DNA from: Streptomyces marianii
Lineage (GTDB): Bacteria > Actinomycetota > Actinomycetes > Streptomycetales > Streptomycetaceae
NCBI RefSeq assembly: GCF_005795905.1
Contig: NZ_VAWE01000001.1
Span: forward strand, 4,138,001 to 4,202,000
Reading direction: 5' to 3'
Length of the DNA stretch: 64,000 bases
Both the position numbers and the translations under genes were made by a program. Positions 54,555 to 64,000 of this stretch are shown piece after piece (position 1 is the stretch's first letter; each line of letters begins with the position of its first letter). Below the pieces are notes generated by a model that saw only the letters and a program-made list of their open reading frames with translations, was not told the origin of the DNA and ran no database searches.

Positions 54555-54595
54555 TGCTGGTCTTCAGTCCTTTCGAGCGGTCAGCTGAGACCGAC

Positions 54596-57367
<2,772 letters not shown>

Positions 57368-57946
57368 TCAGCCGTAGGTGTCGCCGGGGCCCGCACTGCC
57401 GGGCGCGCGCAGGGGGCCGAAGCGGCGGGCGGGGCCGCCCGGGCCCAGAACCTTGATCATGAGGACCGTGCCCTGGCCGAGGTCCTCGTTCAGCCGGGCC
57501 ACGAGCCGGGGCGCGAGGAGCCGCAGTTGGGTCGCCCACGCCGTCGAGTCGCACTGGACGGTGAGGACGCGCTCGTCGGGATCCTCGTCGTACCGCAGCG
57601 GAACGCAGTGCTTCGCCAGGTCCTCACCCACGATCTGCGGCCAGCGGCCCATCACTCCGCCCACCGCCGCGGGCGTCTCCCAGCCCCGCTCCGTGATCAG
57701 CCGGTTGATCGCCGCGCCCAGCGGCAAGGGGTCCCGGCCGTCCGCACGTGCGCCGGACCGCAGCCCGCCGCCGCGCCTGGCCTGGCGTTTCTCCTGAGCG
57801 GCCGCGCCCCGGGCACGGGCCTGCTCCTTTGCCGCACGCAGCGCCACACGCGCGAGATCAACACCGGAGGGCTCGGGCACCGGGTTCGGCGCCGGCCCGG
57901 ACAGCGGGCCGGTCCCGGACAACGGCGAAATCTCGCTCCCGCTCAT
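57368..57946 (-). CDS. DUF721 (DciA-like) protein downstream of recF
   Basis: 192 residues; ATGA overlap with the recF stop. A disordered basic N-terminus ([26 protein letters not shown]) precedes the DUF721 fold ([41 protein letters not shown]... [26 protein letters not shown]). DUF721 proteins include DciA, the loader of replicative helicase in bacteria without DnaC, and the origin location fits. Role in Streptomyces is inferred from the family. Confidence 0.93.
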   Translation of the reverse strand: MSGSEISPLSGTGPLSGPAPNPVPEPSGVDLARVALRAAKEQARARGAAAQEKRQARRGGGLRSGARADGRDPLPLGAAINRLITERGWETPAAVGGVMGRWPQIVGEDLAKHCVPLRYDEDPDERVLTVQCDSTAWATQLRLLAPRLVARLNEDLGQGTVLMIKVLGPGGPARRFGPLRAPGSAGPGDTYG

Positions 57947-59067
57947 ACGCGCTCCACCGATCCGTCCGCGACCCTGTACCGCGCCCCCGCCAGTACCCCC
58001 GGAACGTCGTCGTCCACCGCTGCCGTCACCAGCACCTGTTCGCCCGGGGCCACCAGTTCCGCCAGCCGCTCCCGCCGCCGGGCGTCGAGTTCGGCGAACA
58101 CGTCGTCGAGCACCAGCACGGGTTCGTCGCCCTCGGCCCGCAGCAGGTCGTAGGAGGCCAGCCGCAGCGCGAGCGCGTAGGACCAGCACTCGCCGTGGCT
58201 GGCATAGCCCTTCGCCGGCATCTCGCCCAGCTTGAGCAGGAGCTCGTCGCGGTGCGGTCCGACGAGCGTGACCCCGCGCTCGATCTCCTGCTTGCGCGAC
58301 TCGCCCAGCGCGGCCACGAGCTGCTCGCACAGCTCCTCGCGCGACCGGGCCGGGCCGCCGCCCGCCGACCCGCGGTACTCCAGCGTGACCGGACCACCCC
58401 CGGGAGCCAGCTGCTCGTAAGCCTTGTCGGTCAGCGGCTGCAGGGTGGCGATCAGATCCAGCCTTCGTGCCAGCAGCTCCGCTCCGGCCCGGGCCAGGTG
58501 CTGGTCCCAGACGTCCAGGGTCGACAGGTCCATGGAGCGGCCGCCGTGCCGACGCGCCATCGCCGCCGACTTCAGCAGGGTGTTGCGCTGTTTGAGCACC
58601 CGCTCGTAGTCCGACCGCACCCCGGCCATACGAGGAGAGCGTGCCGTGATCAGTTCGTCCAGGAAGCGCCGGCGTTCGCCGGGATCGCCCTTCACCAGGG
58701 CCAGGTCCTCCGGCGCGAACAGCACGGTCCTGACGATCCCCAGCACGTCCCTGGGCCTGACCTGCGAGGATCTGTTGATCCGCGCCCGGTTCGCCTTCCC
58801 CGGGTTGAGCTCCAGCTCGATGAGCTGGGACCGCTCCCCCTGGGCGACTGCGGCCCTGATGACCGCCCGTTCCGCCCCCATCCGCACCAGCGGCGCATCC
58901 GAGGCGACGCGGTGGCTGCCGAGCGTCGCGAGATAGCCGACGGCTTCCACCAGATTGGTCTTGCCCTGCCCGTTGGCCCCCACGAAAGCGGTGACGCCCG
59001 GCTCGAGCGGGACCTCGACCCGGGCGTACGAGCGGAAGTCGGCGAGCGACAGATGCGTGACATGCAT
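57943..59067 (-). CDS. recF: DNA replication and repair protein RecF
   Basis: 374 residues. Walker [10 protein letters not shown] (about 30-38), an ABC-type signature near [10 protein letters not shown], and Walker [13 protein letters not shown]. It is an SMC-like ATPase that helps load RecA at gapped DNA with RecO and RecR. Cytosolic. Last 4 nt overlap the DUF721 gene. It follows gnd by 72 nt. Confidence 0.97.
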   Translation of the reverse strand: MHVTHLSLADFRSYARVEVPLEPGVTAFVGANGQGKTNLVEAVGYLATLGSHRVASDAPLVRMGAERAVIRAAVAQGERSQLIELELNPGKANRARINRSSQVRPRDVLGIVRTVLFAPEDLALVKGDPGERRRFLDELITARSPRMAGVRSDYERVLKQRNTLLKSAAMARRHGGRSMDLSTLDVWDQHLARAGAELLARRLDLIATLQPLTDKAYEQLAPGGGPVTLEYRGSAGGGPARSREELCEQLVAALGESRKQEIERGVTLVGPHRDELLLKLGEMPAKGYASHGECWSYALALRLASYDLLRAEGDEPVLVLDDVFAELDARRRERLAELVAPGEQVLVTAAVDDDVPGVLAGARYRVADGSVERV

Positions 59068-59139
59068 ATTGGACGCCGACCTCCCCCGGCCTACCGCTCA
59101 TTGCTCCAGGACAGACCGTTTTCCGCAGTCTGTGGATGA

Positions 59140-60015
59140 CTAGTTGCTCTCGACCGCGTGCCCGCCGAACTGGTTCCGCAGGGCGGCGATCATCTTCATC
59201 TGCGGGGAGTCGTCCTGACGGGACGCGAACCGCGCGAACAGCGATGCGGTGATCGCCGGGAGCGGCACCGCGTTGTCGATCGCGGCTTCCACGGTCCACC
59301 GGCCCTCGCCGGAGTCCTGCGCGTAGCCGCGGATCTTCTCCAGGTGCTCGTCGTCGTCCAGCGCGTTGACCGCGAGGTCGAGCAGCCAGGAGCGGATGAC
59401 CGTGCCCTCCTGCCACGAGCGGAAGACCTCGCGCACATCGGTGACGGAGTCGACCTTCTCCAGCAGCTCCCAGCCCTCGGCGTAGGCCTGCATCATGGCG
59501 TACTCGATGCCGTTGTGGACCATCTTCGCGAAGTGGCCGGCGCCGACCTTGCCCGCGTGCACCGCGCCGTACTCGCCCTCCGGCTTCAGCGCGTCGAAGA
59601 CCGGCTGCACCTTGGCGACGTTCTCTTCCGAGCCGCCGTACATCAGCGCATAGCCGTTCTCCAGGCCCCAGACGCCTCCCGACACACCACAGTCGACGAA
59701 GCCGATGCCCTTGATTCCCAGCTCGACGGCATGCCTCTCGTCATCCGTCCACCGGGAGTTGCCGCCGTCGACGACCACGTCACCGGGCGACAGCAGCCCG
59801 GCCAGCTCGTCGATGGTGGCCTGGGTCGCGGCGCCGGCGGGGACCATCACCCACACCACCCGCGGACCCTCGAGCCTGTCCACGAGTGCCTCGAGGCTGG
59901 GGACATCGGAGAGGTCCGGGTTGCGGTCGTAACCAATGACGGTGTGGCCTGCGCGGCGGATACGCTCGCGCATGTTGCCGCCCATCTTGCCGAGGCCGAC
60001 GAGACCGAGCTCCAT
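59140..60015 (-). CDS. gnd: 6-phosphogluconate dehydrogenase, decarboxylating (short GntZ/YqeC type)
   Basis: 291 residues, the short class. The Rossmann motif GLGKMGGNM at the N-terminus, VVVDGGNSRWTDD, the substrate motif DCGVSGGVWGLENGYALMYGG and catalytic Lys in GAGHFAKMVHNGIEYAMM. It oxidises 6-phosphogluconate to ribulose-5-phosphate in the pentose phosphate pathway. Its location between dnaN and recF is a known Streptomyces feature. The short form is often NAD-preferring, which cannot be judged here. Confidence 0.95.
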   Translation of the reverse strand: MELGLVGLGKMGGNMRERIRRAGHTVIGYDRNPDLSDVPSLEALVDRLEGPRVVWVMVPAGAATQATIDELAGLLSPGDVVVDGGNSRWTDDERHAVELGIKGIGFVDCGVSGGVWGLENGYALMYGGSEENVAKVQPVFDALKPEGEYGAVHAGKVGAGHFAKMVHNGIEYAMMQAYAEGWELLEKVDSVTDVREVFRSWQEGTVIRSWLLDLAVNALDDDEHLEKIRGYAQDSGEGRWTVEAAIDNAVPLPAITASLFARFASRQDDSPQMKMIAALRNQFGGHAVESN

Positions 60016-60157
60016 CAGAAAGAATCCTTACGGTGTGGTGTTTCGTACCCGCGTCCGAGCCTACGCCGGGGCACGGGCACACACCTGTGGGGTTCAGCGC
60101 TCATAAGTACAGGCCGGGCAAGGGCTGAGCGGTCCGGCACTCCGGCCGGACCGGGGC

Positions 60158-61288
60158 TCAGCCGCTGAGGCGCACCGGCATGATCAGGTACTTGTACGCC
60201 TCGTCCGCCTCCGCGTCCACGGCGGGCTTGCCGCTGAGCAGCGCCGGCTTGGTGGAGGTGGTGAAGGAGAGCTGCGCGACCGGGGAGTCGATGGCGCTGA
60301 GCCCGTCCAGCAGGAACGTCGGGTTGAAGGCGATCGAGATGTCGTCGCCATCCAACTGGGCGTCCACCCGCTCCACGGCCTGTGCGTCGTCGCTGGAACC
60401 CGCCTCCAGGATCAGTACGCCCTGCTCGAAGCTGAGCCGGACCGGGGTGTTGCGCTCGGCGACCAGGGCGACGCGCTTGACGGCCTCGACGAACGGGGCG
60501 GTCTCGATCACGGCCACCGAGTTGAACTCGGTGGGGAAGAGCGTCCGGTACTTCGGCAGGTCGCCTTCGAGCAGTCGCGTGGTCGTCCGCCGCCCGGCGC
60601 CCTCGAAACCGATCAGACCCTCCCCGGCACCCGAGCCGGACAGCGCCAACGTGACGGTGTCGCCGCTGGTCAGGGCCTTGGCGGTGTCGAGCAGTGTTTT
60701 GGCGGGCACCAGGGCGACCGCGGAGGCGTCCGGGGATTCCGGCTTCCACAGGAACTCGCGAACCGCAAAGCGGTAGCGGTCGGTGGAGGCCAGGGTGACG
60801 GTGTCCCCCTCGATCTCGATCCGCACGCCGGTAAGCACGGGCAGCGTGTCGTCGCGGCCGGCGGCGATGGCGACCTGGGCGGCGGCCGAGGCGAAGACCT
60901 CGCCGGGGACGGTGCCGGTCGCGGTGGGCATCTGGGGCAGCGCCGGGTACTCCTCCACAGGAAGGGTGTGGAGGGTGAAGCGGGAGGAGCCGCAGACCAC
61001 GGTCGCCCGTACACCGTCTGTGGAAATCTCCACCGGGCGGTTCGGGAGGGCGCGGCAGATGTCGGCGAGAAGGCGGCCGGAGACGAGGACCGTCCCGTCC
61101 TCCTCGACCTCGGCCTCGACCGAGACCCTGGCGGAGACCTCGTAGTCGAAGCTGGAGAAGCTGAGCGCGCCGTCCTCCGCCTTCAGAAGAAGGCCCGCGA
61201 GAACGGGCGCCGGCGGACGTGCCGGGAGGCTCCGGGCCACCCACGCCACCGCCTCCGCGAGTACATCGCGTTCCACCCGGATCTTCAC
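60158..61288 (-). CDS. dnaN: DNA polymerase III beta subunit (sliding clamp)
   Basis: 376 residues from a GTG at 61288 with AGGAGG 8 nt upstream. Three clamp domains are recognisable (VKIRVERDVLAEAVAWVARSL, ASTDRYRFAVREF, AFNPTFLLDGLSA) and the end KYLIMPVRLSG is the conserved C-terminus. The ring tethers Pol III and other factors to DNA. Longer readings to 61486 lie in oriC-proximal DNA and lack a ribosome site. Confidence 0.98.
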   Translation of the reverse strand: MKIRVERDVLAEAVAWVARSLPARPPAPVLAGLLLKAEDGALSFSSFDYEVSARVSVEAEVEEDGTVLVSGRLLADICRALPNRPVEISTDGVRATVVCGSSRFTLHTLPVEEYPALPQMPTATGTVPGEVFASAAAQVAIAAGRDDTLPVLTGVRIEIEGDTVTLASTDRYRFAVREFLWKPESPDASAVALVPAKTLLDTAKALTSGDTVTLALSGSGAGEGLIGFEGAGRRTTTRLLEGDLPKYRTLFPTEFNSVAVIETAPFVEAVKRVALVAERNTPVRLSFEQGVLILEAGSSDDAQAVERVDAQLDGDDISIAFNPTFLLDGLSAIDSPVAQLSFTTSTKPALLSGKPAVDAEADEAYKYLIMPVRLSG

Positions 61289-61499
61289 CGGAACCGCCTC
61301 CTGCTGTTGCTCGCTCGCCCTGCCGGCCTTCTTCGGCACACGGCACCCCGACCGGTGGTGGGGGCCGATGCCGGAGAACAGTCTGACGCACCGCACCGAC
61401 ACTCGGTGCGGCTCGGGGTCAAGTCGGGACGAGAGGCAGCCGGGGCTCCGGCAGCGAGTTGTACACAGGCCCCTCTTCGGAGCCAATTCCCCGGTATCT

Positions 61500-62030
61500 C
61501 TGAGTGGGAGTAGTAGTAGGGGCTGTGGAAACCGTGGATAACGCCATACACGCAGGTCAGACCCTGTTTTTTATCCACGGGCCCTGTGGGTGGGAGCAGT
61601 GGACAACCGGGGTGCGCTGTGGACACCGGAAAGTTCTGCACACCCGATGCACAGGTCATAGGGACTTCTCCCCAGCGCCGTCCCCAGCTTTACCCACGTT
61701 CCCCACAGCCCAACCCCGCGTCATGGTGTGACGCCTTTCACTCGCTCCAGTGAGCTCGGGTGTTTCGTTGCCGAACAGTGGACAGGGGTGTGGAGAAGCT
61801 GTGGGCAACGCCGCCGTGCCTGTGGGCCGGGTGGGGACAACGCGGATCCCGCCCTGTGGACGGCCTGTGCGTCCACAGCCTGTGGAGCACGGTTGGACAC
61901 AAATCCACACCCGGCTGACCTGCCATGATCAAGTCCAGTCCATCGCTCCTGTGGACGCGATCTGGACAACTCACAGGTCCCCAGGCTGTGGACGGAAGAT
62001 TCTTCCCACTTCTGTGGAGAACGGCCGCGT
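61500..62030. other. oriC, chromosomal replication origin (dnaA-dnaN intergenic)
   Basis: The non-coding gap carries many DnaA-box-like nonamers in both orientations near TTGTCCACA. Examples: 61533-61541 (inverse of TTATCCACG), 61571-61579 (TTATCCACG), 61598-61606, 61618-61626, 61777-61785, 61800-61808, 61832-61840, 61855-61863, 61869-61877, 61950-61958, 61961-61969, 61987-61995 and 62013-62021. The density and dnaA-dnaN flanking genes are those of the Streptomyces origin. I see no long AT-rich unwinding element; the local AT rise is near 61560-61575. Confidence 0.95.
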
Positions 62031-62039
62031 CGCGTCACC

Positions 62040-62394
62040 TATTCGAACAGCGTGAGGGCGTCAGGGTGTCGGCGGCGAGGAGTAGGCAGGGGAGGACGGG
62101 CGGGAGCGGGCCGGATGCGGCGTGCGCCGGGAGCGGACGTCGAGGCGCCGGGCGGCGGGCCGTCCGGCCGGCGCCCACCGGCCGTGCGGGGATCGGAGCC
62201 GCACGGGCGGCGGCGACGGCCGTGCAAGCCGCCCGGCCGCCGCGGTACGGGGGCGGGTGCGGAGGGAAGCCGCATCCGCCCCGATCGGATCCTGCGGGCG
62301 CTGCGGCAGCCCGCGGGCGCCCGTGGGCGCCCACGGGGGCTTGCGCAGTGTCCCGGGCGGCGCAGTGTCCCGGGCGCGGCCGCGCCCGGTCTCC
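62040..62394. other. 355-bp GC-rich gap between oriC boxes and the dnaA stop
   Basis: Very GC-rich, with frames open on both strands by composition but no ribosome site or domain. I see no DnaA box here. It may hold the dnaA terminator. Confidence 0.5.
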
Positions 62395-64000
62395 TCAGCC
62401 GTTCTTGATGCGGTTGGTGAGCTCGGTGACCTGGTTGTAGATGGAGCGTCGCTCGGCCATCAGCGCGCGGATCTTCCGGTCCGCGTGCATCACCGTCGTG
62501 TGGTCCCGCCCGCCGAACTGTGCACCGATCTTCGGCAGCGACAGATCCGTGAGCTCCCGGCACAGGTACATGGCGATCTGACGCGCGGTCACGAGGACCC
62601 GGCTGCGCGAGGAACCGCAGAGGTCCTCCACCGTCAGCCCGAAGTAGTCGGCGGTCGCCGCCATGATCGCGCTCGCGGTGATCTCCGGAGCGGTGTCCTC
62701 CCCGCCCGGGATGAGGTCCTTCAGGACGATCTCGGTGAGGCCGAGGTCCACCGGCTGCCGGTTCAGGCTCGCGAACGCCGTGACCCGGATCAGCGCGCCC
62801 TCCAGCTCGCGGATGTTCCGCGAGATCCGGGAGGCGATGAACTCCAGCACCTCCGGCGGCGCGTTGAGCTGTTCCTGTACCGCCTTCTTGCGCAGGATCG
62901 CGATGCGGGTCTCCAGCTCCGGCGGCTGGACGTCGGTGGTGAGACCCCATTCGAAGCGGTTCCGCAGCCGGTCCTCCAGGGTCATCAGCTGCTTGGGCGG
63001 CCGGTCGGAGGACAGCACGATCTGCTTGTTGGCGTTGTGGAGCGTGTTGAAGGTGTGGAAGAACTCCTCCTGCGTCGACTCCTTGCTCGCCAGGAACTGG
63101 ATGTCGTCGACCAGCAGGATGTCCACGTCGCGGTAGCGCTTGCGGAAGGTGTCGCCCTTGCCGTCGCGGATCGAGTTGATGAACTCGTTGGTGAACTCCT
63201 CCGAGCTCACGTACCGCACCCGGGTGCCGGGATAGAGGCTGCGTGCGTAGTGCCCGATGGCGTGCAGAAGATGGGTCTTGCCGAGCCCCGACTCCCCGTA
63301 GATGAAGAGGGGGTTGTACGCCTTCGCCGGTGCCTCGGCGACCGCGACGGCGGCCGCGTGGGCGAACCGGTTGGACGCCCCGATGACGAAGGTGTCGAAG
63401 AGGTACTTGGGGTTGAGCCGGGCGTGCGGCTCCCCGGGGCCCGGGGCCGGCGCGGGCTGCGCGCCGAGGGGACCGGGCGCGCCGCTGCCACCGGGCGCAC
63501 CCGGAACCGGCGCTCCGACCCCTGGACCGCCGTGCCGAGGGGCCCCGGGCTCCGGGAGTTCGTGCCGGTCGTGGCGCTGGTGGTCGTACTGCCCGCGGTC
63601 GGGCATGGGCGAGCGGTAGTCGTGCTGCGGCTGCGGGGGGCGGGCCGTGGCGTAGGGGTCGCGCTCCTGGAAGCCGCCGAGCCGGGGCTGCTGCCAGGAC
63701 AGGTCCTCCTGGGTGCGCGGCCAGGCTCCGGGCTCCGGGCGCTGCTGCTGGTACTCGGGATAGGCGGGGCGGGCGCCGGGCAGGCCGTCGTCCCCGGACC
63801 GGTGGCCGTAGCCGTCGTAGGCGTCAGCGTGGCGCGGCTCGTCGTGCTGCGCGCCCTGGTAGCGGGACGGCTGCTGCACGGGCGGCGCCGGCGCGGCGAC
63901 GGGCTCGGCCGCGGAGTCGTCGACGGTGATCGCGATCCGGATCGGGCGTCCGCACTCGCGGCTGAGGGTGTCGCTGATCAGCGGCGCCAGCCGGCCCTCG
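62395..64000 (-). CDS. dnaA: Chromosomal replication initiator DnaA (5' end beyond the window)
   Basis: 535 codons are visible and the frame runs open to the right edge, where part of domain I is read ([22 protein letters not shown]). A very long disordered domain II rich in Gln, Pro, Arg and Gly follows, as in Streptomyces. Domain III has Walker [12 protein letters not shown], Walker [10 protein letters not shown] and the sensor motifs. Domain IV ends with [16 protein letters not shown], the box-recognition signature. The GTG at 63879 is an internal codon, not the start. Confidence 0.98.
   Translation of the reverse strand, partial: EGRLAPLISDTLSRECGRPIRIAITVDDSAAEPVAAPAPPVQQPSRYQGAQHDEPRHADAYDGYGHRSGDDGLPGARPAYPEYQQQRPEPGAWPRTQEDLSWQQPRLGGFQERDPYATARPPQPQHDYRSPMPDRGQYDHQRHDRHELPEPGAPRHGGPGVGAPVPGAPGGSGAPGPLGAQPAPAPGPGEPHARLNPKYLFDTFVIGASNRFAHAAAVAVAEAPAKAYNPLFIYGESGLGKTHLLHAIGHYARSLYPGTRVRYVSSEEFTNEFINSIRDGKGDTFRKRYRDVDILLVDDIQFLASKESTQEEFFHTFNTLHNANKQIVLSSDRPPKQLMTLEDRLRNRFEWGLTTDVQPPELETRIAILRKKAVQEQLNAPPEVLEFIASRISRNIRELEGALIRVTAFASLNRQPVDLGLTEIVLKDLIPGGEDTAPEITASAIMAATADYFGLTVEDLCGSSRSRVLVTARQIAMYLCRELTDLSLPKIGAQFGGRDHTTVMHADRKIRALMAERRSIYNQVTELTNRIKNG

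Overview
High-GC actinobacterial chromosomal DNA, almost certainly Streptomyces. Codon positions are strongly GC-biased, GTG starts and stop/start overlaps are frequent, and the right part carries the conserved order dnaA-oriC-dnaN-gnd-recF-DUF721-gyrB-gyrA-DUF3566-tRNA-Ile, read on the minus strand. Between that block and a polyketide cluster lies the conserved cell-wall, division and signalling neighbourhood (fhaA-fhaB-pstP-ftsW/rodA-pbpA-pknB, class E sortases, a pabA-like gene, crgA, rhomboid, cyclophilin).

Layout. 1-18.8 kb is one end of a modular type I polyketide cluster: an aminotransferase tail, a cytochrome P450, a PKS with a KSQ loading module plus a KS-AT-DH-KR-ACP module, a second PKS with a fully reducing KS-AT-DH-ER-KR-ACP module, and a type II thioesterase. 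The right edge looks eroded. An FMN-dependent alpha-hydroxy-acid oxidase has a one-base frameshift. A second thioesterase is cut off just after its nucleophile motif and joined to a mobile-element remnant (19.13-21.2 kb: integrase-like tail plus a frameshifted DDE-type transposase-like gene). tRNA-Leu follows. 22-30.1 kb is the FHA/PstP/RodA/PbpA/PknB operon. 30.4-37 kb holds three class E sortases, a glutamine amidotransferase, small membrane proteins, a DUF881 protein, crgA, a rhomboid protease and a cyclophilin. A cluster of DnaA-box-like sites lies between the convergent crgA and rhomboid genes. 37-44 kb holds lineage-conserved hypotheticals, tRNA-Ala, an HTH regulator, a Ser/Thr kinase, a secreted and membrane-anchored protein and a DLW-39 peptide gene.

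44.6-51.1 kb is a compact pSAM2-like integrative element inserted in tRNA-Ile(GAT), bounded by 83-bp direct repeats. It encodes integrase, excisionase, a RepSA-type rolling-circle initiator, small HTH proteins, a GntR repressor and an XRE-type regulator, but no recognisable TraB/FtsK transfer gene. It also has a 213-bp tandem duplication and a nested palindrome in non-coding DNA. A 196-bp MITE-like sequence with 34-bp inverted ends and 8-bp flanking direct repeats sits just outside it.

51.2-64 kb is the replication-initiation block: DUF3566 protein, gyrA, gyrB, DUF721 protein, recF, gnd, dnaN, oriC with many DnaA boxes, and dnaA, whose 5' end lies beyond the right edge.

All calls come from reading the sequence, with no database search. 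Family names rest on motif recognition, and several starts were moved to the codon with the best Shine-Dalgarno match or coupling.
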